From Echinicola salinicaeni (GTDB lineage: Bacteria; Bacteroidota; Bacteroidia; Cytophagales; Cyclobacteriaceae), in the NCBI RefSeq assembly GCF_014280965.1, contig NZ_JACODZ010000001.1, positions 768,191 through 832,190 on the forward strand: a stretch of 64,000 nt of DNA. The letters are read 5' to 3'. Below, in pieces: positions 16,271-26,441 of the stretch. Numbering within the stretch: the first letter of the stretch is position 1; each line of letters begins with the position of its first letter. The notes beneath the pieces are model-generated. The model was given only the letters and a program-made list of their open reading frames with translations. It was not told where the DNA came from and did not search any database. The position numbers were made by a program, and so were the translations under genes.

Positions 16271-17989
16271 ATGCAATTACTGAGCGAACAAGAGATAGAA
16301 AGAAGAAAAGACAGGGAGGCCTTGATAAAGTTGGGGATAGACCCATATCCTGCCATTAAGTTTCCTATTAATGTCACTTCTAAGGACATCCATAAAAATT
16401 ATGAAAATAATAAAACTGACTATAAGGATGTTTCTATAGCTGGTCGTTTGATGAGCAGAAGAATTATGGGATCAGCATCATTTGCTGAGATCCAAGATGC
16501 TTCAGGGAGATTACAGATTTATGTCAGAAGGGATGATATTTGTCCAGGTGAAGACAAAACGTTTTATAATACGGTTTTCAAAAAGCTCTTGGGAATCGGT
16601 GATTTTATAGGTGTAAAAGGATATATTTTTACCACTCAGACAGGGGAAATTTCTCTGCATGTAACTGAACTGACTTTGCTTTCTAAATCTGTAAAGCCAC
16701 TACCAGTGGTGAAGAGAGATGAGGAAGGAAATGTTTATGATGGATTTACTGACCCTGAACTCAGATACCGTCAACGATATGTGGATTTGACAGTTAATCC
16801 TGAAGTAAAGAACACTTTCATCACCAGAACAAAGATAATTTCCAATATGAGGAGGTACTTTGATGATCATGGTTGGTTAGAGGTAGAGACACCGATATTA
16901 CAAGCTGTTCATGGTGGTGCTGCTGCAAGGCCATTTGAAACTCACCATAACTCATTGGATATGCCTTTGTATTTGAGGATTGCCAATGAACTTTATTTGA
17001 AGCGTTTGATCGTGGGAGGATTTGATGGTGTTTATGAGTTCGGGAAAATGTTCCGAAATGAAGGGATGGACAGGACTCATAATCCAGAGTTTACTTCCAT
17101 GGAAATCTATGTGGCCTATAAGGACTATATATGGATGATGGAAATGGTGGAAGATCTTTTGGAGAAAGTAACCCTTTCTGTTCATGAGACTTCTAAAGTG
17201 CAAGTAGGAGAGAATGAAATTGATTTTGCGGGTCCTTATAGAAGGTTGTCTATGTTTGATTCCATTAAGGAATATGCTGGAATAGATGTGAGCAAAATGA
17301 ATGAAACGGAATTACGTGAGGTTTGTGCTGATATGGGCATTGAGGTGGATGACACCATGGGTAAGGGTAAGTTGATTGATGAGATATTTGGAGAGAAGGT
17401 GGAAGCTAATTTGATCCAGCCTACTTATATTACTGATTATCCAATTGAGATGACTCCATTGGCTAAAAAGCACAGAACGGAAGAGGGATTGGTAGAGCGA
17501 TTTGAGCTATTTGTTAACGGAAAGGAAATTGCCAATGCCTATACAGAGCTTAATGATCCTATTGATCAAAGAGAGCGGTTTGAAGATCAGTTGAAGTTAG
17601 CCGAAAGAGGAGATGATGAGGCCATGGCGATGGATGAAGATTTCTTGAGATCATTGGAATATGGAATGCCTCCTACTTCAGGTTTGGGAATTGGTATTGA
17701 CCGACTGACTATGATGCTAACGAATAAATCTACCATTCAAGAGGTGCTGTTCTTCCCTCAAATGCGCCCGGAGAAGAAGGTGAAGATTGCCACAGATGAG
17801 GATTTCGTGGCACTGGGAATAGCTCCTGAATTGGTTCCAGCGATTCGTGATTTGAATATTCATACCATTGACCAATTAAAGGAACAGGAAGTTAATAAAT
17901 TGTTCAATGATGTATGTGGAAGAAGGAAAAAGCTAAAACTAAAAGCCAATAACCCTAGTAAAGAGGATGTGGCAAGTTGGTTGGCATAA
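16271..17989 (+). CDS. lysS: Lysyl-tRNA synthetase, class II, 572 aa
   Basis: The enzyme charges tRNA-Lys. The N-terminal OB-fold anticodon domain ([22 protein letters not shown]) is followed by the class II core: motif 1 near [24 protein letters not shown], motif 2 [21 protein letters not shown] and motif 3 [13 protein letters not shown]. About 70 residues extend past the usual C-terminus ([20 protein letters not shown] onward), resembling a small helical HhH-like appendix common in Bacteroidota LysRS. Start ATG at 16271. A strong terminator follows. Confidence 0.96.
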   Translation: MQLLSEQEIERRKDREALIKLGIDPYPAIKFPINVTSKDIHKNYENNKTDYKDVSIAGRLMSRRIMGSASFAEIQDASGRLQIYVRRDDICPGEDKTFYNTVFKKLLGIGDFIGVKGYIFTTQTGEISLHVTELTLLSKSVKPLPVVKRDEEGNVYDGFTDPELRYRQRYVDLTVNPEVKNTFITRTKIISNMRRYFDDHGWLEVETPILQAVHGGAAARPFETHHNSLDMPLYLRIANELYLKRLIVGGFDGVYEFGKMFRNEGMDRTHNPEFTSMEIYVAYKDYIWMMEMVEDLLEKVTLSVHETSKVQVGENEIDFAGPYRRLSMFDSIKEYAGIDVSKMNETELREVCADMGIEVDDTMGKGKLIDEIFGEKVEANLIQPTYITDYPIEMTPLAKKHRTEEGLVERFELFVNGKEIANAYTELNDPIDQRERFEDQLKLAERGDDEAMAMDEDFLRSLEYGMPPTSGLGIGIDRLTMMLTNKSTIQEVLFFPQMRPEKKVKIATDEDFVALGIAPELVPAIRDLNIHTIDQLKEQEVNKLFNDVCGRRKKLKLKANNPSKEDVASWLA

Positions 17990-18009
17990 TGGCTTATGCT
18001 TTGCAAACT

Positions 18010-18043
18010 AAAAAAAACCGAGCAACCAATGCTCGGTTTTTTT
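18010..18043 (+). terminator. Intrinsic terminator after lysS
   Basis: AACCGAGCA and TGCTCGGTT form a stem around ACCAA, with A residues before and seven or more T residues after. Confidence 0.88.
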
Positions 18044-18225
18044 ATGTCTAAATTTTAACCCTGCTTATATATATATAGGGTTCAAAGTTCTTTGTATTAT
18101 TTTGAGTTGATTCTGTTTTTTGTGGCTTTTTGTTGTAGAATTAGTAAGAATAACGAATGGTGATTTCGGTTTTATTAAATTGGGTGTTATATTATTGATT
18201 GTTTTGTAATGAATGTCTTTTTGGA

Positions 18226-19443
18226 ATGATCGATTTAAGAATAAATTCGGAATTTGGTACTTTGAAGGCGGTGTTGATGCACAGGCCCGGAAAGGAAATT
18301 GATAGGTTAACGCCCTATAATAAGGAGCTTTTATTATTTGAAGATGTGCCCTATTTGGAGGCGATGCAGTTAGAGCATGATTATTTTACCAATCTAATTA
18401 AGCAGACTACAGGGGCAAAGGTTTTAGGACTTCATGAGCTTTTGATGGAGACTATGGCTGATGAAAAGGTACTGTTTAATATGATGGAGGAGGCCTTGGG
18501 GTTCTCCAGACTCTCGCAGTATACGGAAAGTATTTTAGGCAGGCTTTCTACGTCTGAATGTGCCACAGCCCTCATAGCTGGGATCAAAGTTCATGAGCTT
18601 AAAAGAAAAATCACCAAATTACCTTTAGAGGACTTGATGGATTTTGCCTTTGTTATTCCACCTTGTCCAAATCTATATTTCCAGCGAGACCCTGCTGCTC
18701 TTACACCAGGAGGGATGATATTTTCTAGTATGAAGATGGAAGGCAGGCAGAGAGAGGCCAATGTCATCAGGGCTATTTTTGAAAATCACCCTGAGTTTAA
18801 AGATAAGGTCAATAAGATTTATCCTATTGATGGACATAATACCCCGGCCTGTATTGAGGGGGGGGACGTGATTGTTTTGTCCAAAAAAGCAGTAGCTATA
18901 GGTAACTCTGAACGAACGGATGAGAAAGCCATTTATCATGTTGCGAAGTCACTTTTGGCAGAGGGGACCGTCGAGAGGGTCTATGAGGTGCATCTCCCTA
19001 AACAAAGAAATTTCATGCATTTGGACACTGTGTTTACAGTTTTGGATGAAAACTTGGTACTTACTTATCCAGATGCATTGGAAGCAGTTCTTAAGACTTC
19101 ATTGTATACATTGAAAAGTAATGATGGGGATCAGGTGCATATAAAGCGAACCGTTTTAAAAGAGTCTTTACTGACGGTTTTGGAGAAAGAAATCCCTTAT
19201 TTGGAGATCATCCATATGGGCAATGGCAATAAGGATTATGCTTTGCGCGAACAGTGGTATGATGGTGCTAACGTCTTTGCTATTGGGCCTAGAAAAGTGA
19301 TTTCCTACAGGCGGAATAAGCATACTAATAGGGCTTTGAGGGATGCAGGGGTGGAAGTATTGGATATTCCCTCTTCAGAACTTTCAAGAGGCCTAGGTGG
19401 TCCAAGATGTATGACCATGCCACTCAGCAGAGCAAAGATTTAA
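18226..19443 (+). CDS. arcA: Arginine deiminase, 405 aa
   Basis: ADI hydrolyses arginine to citrulline and ammonia. The guanidino-enzyme active-site set is complete: FQRDPAALT, CIEGGDVIVL, HLDTVFTVLD and the catalytic cysteine in GGPRCMTMPLSR at the C-terminus; the N-terminal LKAVLMHRPGKEIDRLTP is also typical. I start at the ATG at 18226; a TTG at 18199 would add nine residues unlike the family. Ornithine carbamoyltransferase and carbamate kinase genes, which complete the energy-yielding pathway, are not adjacent, so this may serve nitrogen supply or pH control instead. Confidence 0.93.
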   Translation: MIDLRINSEFGTLKAVLMHRPGKEIDRLTPYNKELLLFEDVPYLEAMQLEHDYFTNLIKQTTGAKVLGLHELLMETMADEKVLFNMMEEALGFSRLSQYTESILGRLSTSECATALIAGIKVHELKRKITKLPLEDLMDFAFVIPPCPNLYFQRDPAALTPGGMIFSSMKMEGRQREANVIRAIFENHPEFKDKVNKIYPIDGHNTPACIEGGDVIVLSKKAVAIGNSERTDEKAIYHVAKSLLAEGTVERVYEVHLPKQRNFMHLDTVFTVLDENLVLTYPDALEAVLKTSLYTLKSNDGDQVHIKRTVLKESLLTVLEKEIPYLEIIHMGNGNKDYALREQWYDGANVFAIGPRKVISYRRNKHTNRALRDAGVEVLDIPSSELSRGLGGPRCMTMPLSRAKI

Positions 19444-19469
19444 GCTAATTTAAGCTAATATTGAATTGT

Positions 19470-22226
19470 TTATCGATCAAAGAAGGACCTTCTTCTTGAG
19501 ACTTTCAAGTCTTGAAGGATGCTGGCCTTCACTCTAATGTCAATACTATAGCTGGTAAATGTACCAAAAGGAATCCAGCTTACATTCATCTGCCAGCAGT
19601 GAAGATCCCTTGCAATTCCAATCATGGATTGCGTGATCTTACTGGTAGAAATATCGTAGCCTGTATTGAAATTTACTTTCCATTTTTCTGAAAAGCTGAC
19701 ATCGCCTGACAGGTTTATCGCTTGTGTGATATTGGTTTTTCCAGTTCTGTCGCTTTTGCTATAGCTAAGGTTATAGCTATAATTAATATTCCAAGGAATA
19801 CTCCAGTCAATATATTGGCTAGGATCATTGGCGATCCTGTTGATTTCGTTCTCAACAAAGTCGTTCAATTGACCTCCTTGCTCAAGAAAATCATTGGTTA
19901 GCTCTTCCCTGGTGTCTGCTGGAGTTTTTTCTGCCCCTCTTGGATTATAGCTACCGTTAAGGTTTAAGTTAGCCCTACTGATGGATCCGATTCCTTGGCC
20001 ATTATTCCATGCATATTCATTGATTTTACGGAAATAGGTGTTGCCGTCACTGTCTGTATAAGCCCTAGTAGCATAAGGGTTAAGAGTGGCTGAGAGTGCT
20101 ACTGAAATTTTATTGTCGAAGAAAGAGGTCCTCGTGCTCATATTGATAGGAGCAAGCTGGAAGGAGTCAGCTACAAAGTTATAGCTTGTAGAAAGGTTTA
20201 ATGATTGCAAAAGCGGGAATTTTTCGCTTTTTGCTTCCGTGCTGTCATTTTCTACCTTTTTCTTCCCTTCCAAGGTGTTTCTGATCGATATGTTTAATGA
20301 TCTTGATTCTCCTCTTGGAGCTCCACCGTATAGGAAGCCTTGAAAACGACTGTACAATTGCTCCTTTCCCTCTTCGTCTACTTGAACACTTTGGTAATAA
20401 CCATATCTTGGGTCAGAAAAATCTGGTGTAAAGGACATGCCTATAGTAGGCTGCACATGATGTCTAATTGCTTCTAGGTTTGATTTGTTTCCAAACGTAT
20501 AAAAACCATAAATATTTGTAGCCAAATTGAAGGATGTACTGTAATGTCCGACACGGCTGAAACCTTTCTCCAAAATTCTGTCGACCCTTTCTTCTGGTGC
20601 ATTATAGAAATAATTAATTCTGTCAAAGTACCAGAGTTCATTATAATTGAAACTGGCAGTACCTGTGAAATATTTAAATAAGGTAAAATTGGAAGATACT
20701 GGCACCGTATGTCTGAAGCCATTTTCGGCTTGTTTCAATAATTCAGGTAAATTGGCCCAATTGAAGGGGATAATGTCTGGGTTGGTATCTTCATCCAAAA
20801 CCTCGCCTTGTAAAGATTCCTGTTCTACACCAAGTTGCTGTACTACCTTATTGTTGATGGAATTTTGTGCATTAAAATTCCATGCAAAATTCAGCGTTTT
20901 CAGGGGTTCAAAACTAGAATTTCTGAATGGGGTTTGACGGTTCATATTAACCGAAATATCGGGAAGAATTAATCGCACTTCTTCCGTTCGGACATTTTGG
21001 GAATGTCTCAAATTGGCAGACATACTAAATGGAGTGCCCGTAAAGGTTTTACTGTATGAGATATTTGAAGTGAATTCAGAGTTGGTATTTCTCATATAGT
21101 TATTAGGATTAACCACTAGGTTATTATAGTTGGTGGATCCTGCATTTACTGAAGCAGAGAACCTGGAATTTCCCCTAGATTCAGGACTATGACTCCAATT
21201 GACCCATAAAGTGGTATAATCCAAAGGCGTTTCATCTGTTTCAGGACTTCTGAACTGTTGGAAATCAACATTGAAGCCTCCATTGAAGCGATACCTTTTC
21301 TTATAGACTGTGGCAGCTTTTACCCCATAACCACCTTTCGAAAATATTTCCCCTGTAAGTCTGGAGTGGATATAATCATTAAATGCAAAATAGTAGCCAA
21401 AATCCCTGAGGAAGAAACCTCTTCTTTTTTCTTCCCCGTAAGAGGGAATAATAATCCCTGAAACCTGTTCTTCCTTTTGGTTGGGAATAAAGCCAAAGGG
21501 TAGGCCTGCTGGGGTAGGGATTCCATTAAAGTAAAAATTAAACGGCCCTGATATGGTCTGCTTTCCGCTAACCGATTTGATTTTATTGGAGGATATGTGC
21601 CAATGAGGTTCTGCTAAATTACAAGTGGTATAATAACCATGGCTAAGATAGACATTGCCCTCATCGTCCTTTTTGACTTTTTCTCCTCTTAATAGTCCAT
21701 CCTGTTGCTCTGTTACTACATCCGAAATGATGGCTTTTCGTGTTTTAAAATTGTAGCGCATATCTTTTCGGATTTCATATGTGCTATTTCCTTCTTTGAA
21801 CAAGGGGCTTCCTTGGACTGCTCCCGTGGAGTCTTCTACCCCAGAGGCATACAGTTCGTTAGTCTCCCAGTTGATTTCTATATAATCTGCATCCAATCGG
21901 ATATTACCATATTCGAACCAAGCTTGTTTGTAGAGGTAAACCTTTTTTTCTTTAAAGTCCGAAAGAATGCTGTCTTGGGCAGCGTACTTAATGGTGGTTT
22001 CAATTTCTCCTTTGGGCACAACCTTTGTAGTGTCAGACAATGGAATAGTGTCATTCAGCGCAAGGCTATCAGGTAAAATAGGAGGGATGGTATCAGAAAT
22101 TGGTGTAAGATCTGGAGCTGTAATTTCTATTTCTTTAGGTCTCTTTTGCTTCTTTTGTGCCAAAGAGCAGTGTAAAGAAATTACGATAAAGATGAAGGAA
22201 AGATAGGCTACCTTAATATTCTGCAC
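19470..22226 (-). CDS. lptD: LPS-assembly protein LptD, 918 aa
   Basis: LptD is the outer-membrane barrel that inserts lipopolysaccharide into the outer leaflet. An N-terminal signal peptide (LSFIFIVISLHCSLAQ) is followed by a Pro/Thr-rich linker and an OstA-like domain (YLYKQAWFEYGNIRLDADYIEI, GLLRGEKVKKDD, LSHGYYTTCN). The rest is a long beta-barrel with alternating aromatic strands (INYSYNLSYSKSD, WKVNFNTGYDIS). Two cysteines of the E. coli disulfide system are not obviously conserved, as usual for Bacteroidota. The start is GTG at 22226; no ATG precedes the signal peptide. It is divergent from an amidase gene. Confidence 0.88.
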   Translation of the reverse strand: MQNIKVAYLSFIFIVISLHCSLAQKKQKRPKEIEITAPDLTPISDTIPPILPDSLALNDTIPLSDTTKVVPKGEIETTIKYAAQDSILSDFKEKKVYLYKQAWFEYGNIRLDADYIEINWETNELYASGVEDSTGAVQGSPLFKEGNSTYEIRKDMRYNFKTRKAIISDVVTEQQDGLLRGEKVKKDDEGNVYLSHGYYTTCNLAEPHWHISSNKIKSVSGKQTISGPFNFYFNGIPTPAGLPFGFIPNQKEEQVSGIIIPSYGEEKRRGFFLRDFGYYFAFNDYIHSRLTGEIFSKGGYGVKAATVYKKRYRFNGGFNVDFQQFRSPETDETPLDYTTLWVNWSHSPESRGNSRFSASVNAGSTNYNNLVVNPNNYMRNTNSEFTSNISYSKTFTGTPFSMSANLRHSQNVRTEEVRLILPDISVNMNRQTPFRNSSFEPLKTLNFAWNFNAQNSINNKVVQQLGVEQESLQGEVLDEDTNPDIIPFNWANLPELLKQAENGFRHTVPVSSNFTLFKYFTGTASFNYNELWYFDRINYFYNAPEERVDRILEKGFSRVGHYSTSFNLATNIYGFYTFGNKSNLEAIRHHVQPTIGMSFTPDFSDPRYGYYQSVQVDEEGKEQLYSRFQGFLYGGAPRGESRSLNISIRNTLEGKKKVENDSTEAKSEKFPLLQSLNLSTSYNFVADSFQLAPINMSTRTSFFDNKISVALSATLNPYATRAYTDSDGNTYFRKINEYAWNNGQGIGSISRANLNLNGSYNPRGAEKTPADTREELTNDFLEQGGQLNDFVENEINRIANDPSQYIDWSIPWNINYSYNLSYSKSDRTGKTNITQAINLSGDVSFSEKWKVNFNTGYDISTSKITQSMIGIARDLHCWQMNVSWIPFGTFTSYSIDIRVKASILQDLKVSRRRSFFDR

Positions 22227-22290
22227 CGATTTACTTCTATTTACTTCAAAAATTTATAAATTTTGCGTAAAGTTAACGTTATTAATCTTT

Positions 22291-23091
22291 ATGAAACCAA
22301 GGACTGCTAAAAATGTTGTAATAATTTCTTTCTTGACCGTATTGTCATTCCTAACAGCCTTTTCTCCAGCTGGGGAGCGCGAGCGGGAGTTTAAGCTGAG
22401 AAGAATTGTAATTGATGCGGGGCATGGTGGAAAGGATCCTGGTACTAGTGGGAGAACCTCTAGAGAAAAGGATGTGGCATTATCAATAGCCCTTAAAGTC
22501 GGGGGGTATATAGAAAAGAACCTGCCTGATGTTGAGGTGATTTATACTCGGAAATCCGATGTTTTTATAGAGCTAAAGGAAAGGGCAAATATTGCTAATA
22601 GGAATAAAGCGGATTTGTTTGTGTCCATCCACTGTAATGCAGTGAGTGGTTCAAATGCTTACGGAACAGAAACCTATGTGATGGGGGCTAACCACTTTGA
22701 GCGTAATTTTGATGTGGTGAAGCGAGAAAATGCGGTGATCTTGATGGAGGATGGATATAAGGAAAATTATGAAGGATTTGAGCCAAATTCTCCTGAATCA
22801 TATATGATGTTTAACCTGATGCAAAAAGCCTATTTTGCCAATAGTCTTTCCTTGGCGCAAAAGGTAGAGCGTGATTTTAAAACTCGTCTTAATCGTCATA
22901 GTAGGGGCGTGAAACAATTACCTCTTTATGTATTGTGGACTACCAGTATGCCCAGTATTTTGATTGAAACAGGCTTTTTGTCCAATTCCAATGAGGAAAG
23001 GTACTTGAATAGTAAAAATGGACAGGTTTATCTCGCTTCTGCGATTTACCGGTCAATTAAGGCATATAAGCAAGAAATAGAGGCCATTTAG
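22291..23091 (+). CDS. N-acetylmuramoyl-L-alanine amidase, AmiC type, 266 aa
   Basis: This amidase_3 enzyme cleaves the bond between MurNAc and L-Ala in peptidoglycan, mostly during septation. Zinc ligands are seen in IVIDAGHGGKDPGT, in the SREKDVALSIA glutamate and in FVSIHCNAVSG; the catalytic glutamate is in SILIETGFLSN. A hydrophobic N-terminal segment (VVIISFLTVLSFLTAFSPAGE) exports it. The insert after YGTETYVMG (residues about 135-175) is the region that in AmiC relatives blocks the site until activated. Divergent from lptD; a terminator follows. Confidence 0.92.
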   Translation: MKPRTAKNVVIISFLTVLSFLTAFSPAGEREREFKLRRIVIDAGHGGKDPGTSGRTSREKDVALSIALKVGGYIEKNLPDVEVIYTRKSDVFIELKERANIANRNKADLFVSIHCNAVSGSNAYGTETYVMGANHFERNFDVVKRENAVILMEDGYKENYEGFEPNSPESYMMFNLMQKAYFANSLSLAQKVERDFKTRLNRHSRGVKQLPLYVLWTTSMPSILIETGFLSNSNEERYLNSKNGQVYLASAIYRSIKAYKQEIEAI

Positions 23092-23118
23092 ATTAAGTTT
23101 ATGGTCAGATATTATCTC

Positions 23119-23149
23119 AAAGACCGATCAGAAATGATCGGTCTTTTTT
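23119..23149 (+). terminator. Intrinsic terminator after the amidase gene
   Basis: AAGACCGATCA and TGATCGGTCTT pair around a GAA(A) loop and are followed by six T residues. Confidence 0.88.
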
Positions 23150-23272
23150 GTTTTACAATATTGACTCGCATATAAAATCTTACGATTTTTTCTATATTGA
23201 GATAAAGACTTTTGAGAAATCTCTTGAAGAATTTTGTACCATTTAGAATATTTAGAATCAGAATTTTAACCC

Positions 23273-24898
23273 ATGGAGAAAACCAATAATAATCAGAAAA
23301 GGCATTTGTCGCTAGTGAAGGAGTTGCAGGAAAAAATCAAACAAGTAAAATTGGGGGGAGGAGAAAAGCGAATAGCCAAGGAACATGCAAAGGGAAAGTT
23401 GACAGCCAGGGAGCGAATTGAATATCTTTTGGATGATGGAGTCCATTTTTTGGAAATTGGGGCATTAGCTGCTGATGGAATGTATGAGGAAGAAGGCGGC
23501 TGTCCTTCAGCAGGTGTAATCACAGGGATAGGACAGGTGAGTGGGAGAATGTGTGTGGTAGTGGCCAATGACGCAACTGTCAAAGCGGGCGCCTGGTTTC
23601 CTATGACGGCTAAGAAGAACCTTAGGGCTCAGGAGATAGCCATGGAGAATAGATTGCCCATAATATATCTAGTGGATAGTGCAGGTGTGTTTTTGCCCAA
23701 GCAAAACGAAATTTTCCCAGATAAGGAGCATTTTGGAAGGCAGTTCAGAAATAATGCCAAGATGTCTTCCATGGGGATTGTTCAAATTGCCGCTATTATG
23801 GGAAGTTGTGTGGCAGGAGGGGCTTATTTGCCTATTATGTCTGACGAGGCGTTGATTGTTGATAAGACTGGTTCTATATTTTTGGCGGGCTCTTATTTGG
23901 TGAAAGCGGCGATAGGAGAGACCGTGGACAATGAAACCTTAGGTGGTGCCACGACACATTGTGAAATTTCTGGTGTCACCGATAATAAATATGAAAATGA
24001 TAAGGACTGTCTGGATGCGATCAAAGGGATTTTCAAAACACTTGGGTCAAGTGATAAAGCAAGCTTTGACAAAATAGAATCCAAAGCACCTAGTAAGACT
24101 ATTGATGAACTTTTTCAGCTTTTTCCAGCAGATAGGGTGAAACCTTATGATATGCATGAAGTTTTGAACTGTCTTGTAGATGCTGGCAGTTTTGATGAAT
24201 ACAAATCTGGGTTTGGTCAGACCTTAGTTTGCGGTACTGCGAGAATTGATGGTTGGGCTGTCGGTATCATTGCAAATCAGCGCAAAATGGTCAAGACCAA
24301 AAAGGGAGAAATGCAGATGGGTGGAGTGATCTATTCAGATTCTGCCGATAAAGCTGCTCGATTTATCATGAACTGTAACCAGCGAAAAATCCCTTTATTA
24401 TTTGTTCAAGATGTGAGCGGGTTTATGGTGGGAAGCAGGGCCGAGCACGGTGGGATCATTAAGGATGGTGCCAAGATGGTCAATGCGATGGCCAATTCAG
24501 TAGTCCCTAAGTTTACTTTGATCATAGGGAATTCCTATGGGGCGGGAAATTATGCCATGTGTGGGAAAGCCTATGATCCAAGGTTGATCTTCAGCTGGCC
24601 TACTGCTCAGATGGCGGTGATGAGTGGGGCATCCGCTGCTAAAACCCTGTTACAAATTAAAGTAGCCTCTTTGAAAAAGGCAGGCAAGGAGATCACTGAA
24701 GAGGATGAAGCCAAATTACTAAAAGATATTACGGATAAGTATAATGAAGAATTAAGCCCTTATTATGCTGCCGCTAGATTATGGGTGGATGGGGTTGTTC
24801 ATCCTGAAGATACAAGGTCCATCATATCCAAAGGAATTGAGGCCGCCAATCATGCCCCCATTACAGAGCGATTTAATGTAGGAGTTATTCAAACTTGA
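23273..24898 (+). CDS. Acyl-CoA carboxylase carboxyltransferase (beta) subunit, 541 aa
   Basis: This crotonase-fold subunit transfers the carboxyl group from biotin to an acyl-CoA. The N-terminal half shows KGKLTARERIEYLLDDG, CPSAGVITGIGQVSG and VDSAGVFLPKQNEIFPD. The C-terminal half shows FVQDVSGFMVG, GNSYGAGNYAMCGKAY and FSWPTAQMAVMSG. The sequence is closest in style to methylcrotonyl-CoA carboxylase beta, for leucine breakdown; propionyl-CoA carboxylase is the alternative. The biotin-carrying alpha subunit is not next to it. It is preceded by a terminator and followed by a SirB1-like gene. ATG start. Confidence 0.9.
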   Translation: MEKTNNNQKRHLSLVKELQEKIKQVKLGGGEKRIAKEHAKGKLTARERIEYLLDDGVHFLEIGALAADGMYEEEGGCPSAGVITGIGQVSGRMCVVVANDATVKAGAWFPMTAKKNLRAQEIAMENRLPIIYLVDSAGVFLPKQNEIFPDKEHFGRQFRNNAKMSSMGIVQIAAIMGSCVAGGAYLPIMSDEALIVDKTGSIFLAGSYLVKAAIGETVDNETLGGATTHCEISGVTDNKYENDKDCLDAIKGIFKTLGSSDKASFDKIESKAPSKTIDELFQLFPADRVKPYDMHEVLNCLVDAGSFDEYKSGFGQTLVCGTARIDGWAVGIIANQRKMVKTKKGEMQMGGVIYSDSADKAARFIMNCNQRKIPLLFVQDVSGFMVGSRAEHGGIIKDGAKMVNAMANSVVPKFTLIIGNSYGAGNYAMCGKAYDPRLIFSWPTAQMAVMSGASAAKTLLQIKVASLKKAGKEITEEDEAKLLKDITDKYNEELSPYYAAARLWVDGVVHPEDTRSIISKGIEAANHAPITERFNVGVIQT

Positions 24899-24965
24899 TT
24901 GTAAATTTGGGCGTAAATAAAAGTGTTAACACCCCGGAAATATAACTTCCCACGATTGAGCGGCT

Positions 24966-25811
24966 ATGGAAAAGCTAAGTAAAAAAGAATTGCATGCATT
25001 GGTTTCCTTATTGGATGATACAGACAGGGAGGTGAAAGAACATGTGAAGGACAAGATCATTTCTTTGGGTAATGATGTGATTCCCTTTTTGGAGGAAAAA
25101 TGGGAGAGTAGTTTTAATCCTGACTTACAGAAAGAGATTGAGGAACTGGTACATGAGCTTCAGTTTTCACTTTTGAAGGAAAGGTTGCTTGAATGGAGAG
25201 ATTCAGAGGATAAGGATTTACTGAAAGGCTTGTGGATAATCAATACTTATCAGTATCCGGATCTTGATTTTGAATCACTGAATTCAGAGATGCATCAAAT
25301 CTATTTTGAAGTATGGACTTCTTTCAAAACTGATGTTTCTCCCTATGATCAAGTTCGACTAATCAATAATGTGCTTTTTAACCAATTGAAGTTTTCTGCT
25401 AATACCAAAAATTTCCATTCACCTGCAAATAGCATGATTAGTAATGTAATAGATGCTAGAAGAGGTAATCCCATCAGCCTTTGTTCTATCTATTATTTGG
25501 TGGCAAAAAAGCTTGGTTTGCCTGTTTATGGGGTAAACTTGCCCAATTTATTTGTTTTGACCTATAAGTCCGATGAGGCTACTTTTTATATCAATGCCTT
25601 TAATAAAGGGTTGATATTTAGTCGTCAAGACATCAATAATTATTTGGAGCATTTAAAGATAGAGCCTAAGGAGGAGTTTTTTGAGCCTTGTGGGCATGTA
25701 GATATTGTAAAGAGAAGCCTTAGGAACCTCATTGTCTCCTTTGAAAAATTGAGTGAGCCTGAAAAAGTGGAAGAGGTTCGGCAATTACTGGCAATTCTAG
25801 AGGAAAATTAA
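24966..25811 (+). CDS. SirB1-like transglutaminase-core protein, 281 aa
   Basis: The central region, about residues 115-215, matches the SirB1 N-terminal/transglutaminase-like family (SANTKNFHSPANSMISNVID, RRGNPISLCSIYYLVAKKLG, LPVYGVNLPNLFVL, FYINAFNKG). The family includes a protein that complements hutG-type functions and others of unknown role. The usual Cys and His of transglutaminases are loosely represented by ISLCS and no clear His. The N-terminal 90 residues are helical and HEAT-like (VKEHVKDKIISLGNDVIPFLEE). Its end overlaps the convergent redoxin gene by 4 bases. Confidence 0.75.
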   Translation: MEKLSKKELHALVSLLDDTDREVKEHVKDKIISLGNDVIPFLEEKWESSFNPDLQKEIEELVHELQFSLLKERLLEWRDSEDKDLLKGLWIINTYQYPDLDFESLNSEMHQIYFEVWTSFKTDVSPYDQVRLINNVLFNQLKFSANTKNFHSPANSMISNVIDARRGNPISLCSIYYLVAKKLGLPVYGVNLPNLFVLTYKSDEATFYINAFNKGLIFSRQDINNYLEHLKIEPKEEFFEPCGHVDIVKRSLRNLIVSFEKLSEPEKVEEVRQLLAILEEN

Positions 25812-26392
25812 TTATGCACTTTTATAGTGCAGCCTATAGCCCTTACAAAGTTGGGAATAGGGTTTTCTTTTTTCAGGATTTGATTGAGGGCGATTTCCAA
25901 ATGTTTTTTTGTGACACTATTTGGGGCTTGAGGATTGTTGTCAATGGCTCCATGATAAGCTATTCCAAACCCTGTAGGGCTAGGGGTGAGGACGAATGCC
26001 TCGGGTACTTTTGTCGCTTTTAGTGCTTTGGTCAGAAGTTGTGAAGGATCTGTGAGATAGCTGAAGGTAATGTTTTTTTGATTGATTTTTGATTGAATTT
26101 GAGTAAGGCTTTCTCCTTCTGATTGGTCCGCATGGGGATTGACCAAGGCGAAAGTGATGCCCTTATCACTAAATTGTTTTTGGAGTTGAATGATCCGGTC
26201 TTCATAAAGTTTTGCATAAGGGCAGTCATTTGTGGTGAAAATAAGCACTAGTGCTTTGTCTTTTTGATGGTCCGCTATTCTGAAATTGGATGATGAGGCA
26301 ATATCTTCCAGTTCAAGTTTTTCCAGTTGTTGGGCTTGAGATGAATAGCATGCGACTGCGAGAACAAAAATTAGTGTTAAGACGCCTTTCAT
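25808..26392 (-). CDS. Exported redoxin-like protein with CPYA motif, 194 aa
   Basis: A signal peptide (LTLIFVLAVACYSSQAQ) precedes a thioredoxin/AhpC-type fold: residues about 45-65 read KALVLIFTTNDCPYAKLYED, then ITFALVNPHAD and VPEAFVLTPSP. The motif is CPYA, so one active cysteine is present where thioredoxins have CxxC. This fits the peroxiredoxin-like redoxin group rather than a disulfide reductase. A further cysteine near the C-terminus (AIGCTIKV) could be a resolving residue. The gene follows the phosphopantetheinyl transferase on the same strand with about 50 bases between, so an operon is possible but functionally unexplained. Confidence 0.75.
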   Translation of the reverse strand: MKGVLTLIFVLAVACYSSQAQQLEKLELEDIASSSNFRIADHQKDKALVLIFTTNDCPYAKLYEDRIIQLQKQFSDKGITFALVNPHADQSEGESLTQIQSKINQKNITFSYLTDPSQLLTKALKATKVPEAFVLTPSPTGFGIAYHGAIDNNPQAPNSVTKKHLEIALNQILKKENPIPNFVRAIGCTIKVHN

Positions 26393-26441
26393 ACACAGAC
26401 TTTTTCTTAATCTACTAAAAAGTTGGGAAAAATCATCCTGT

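Noticed and set aside
18199..18225. TTG start for arginine deiminase at 18199
   Set aside because: It adds nine residues unlike the family; the ATG at 18226 is more natural.
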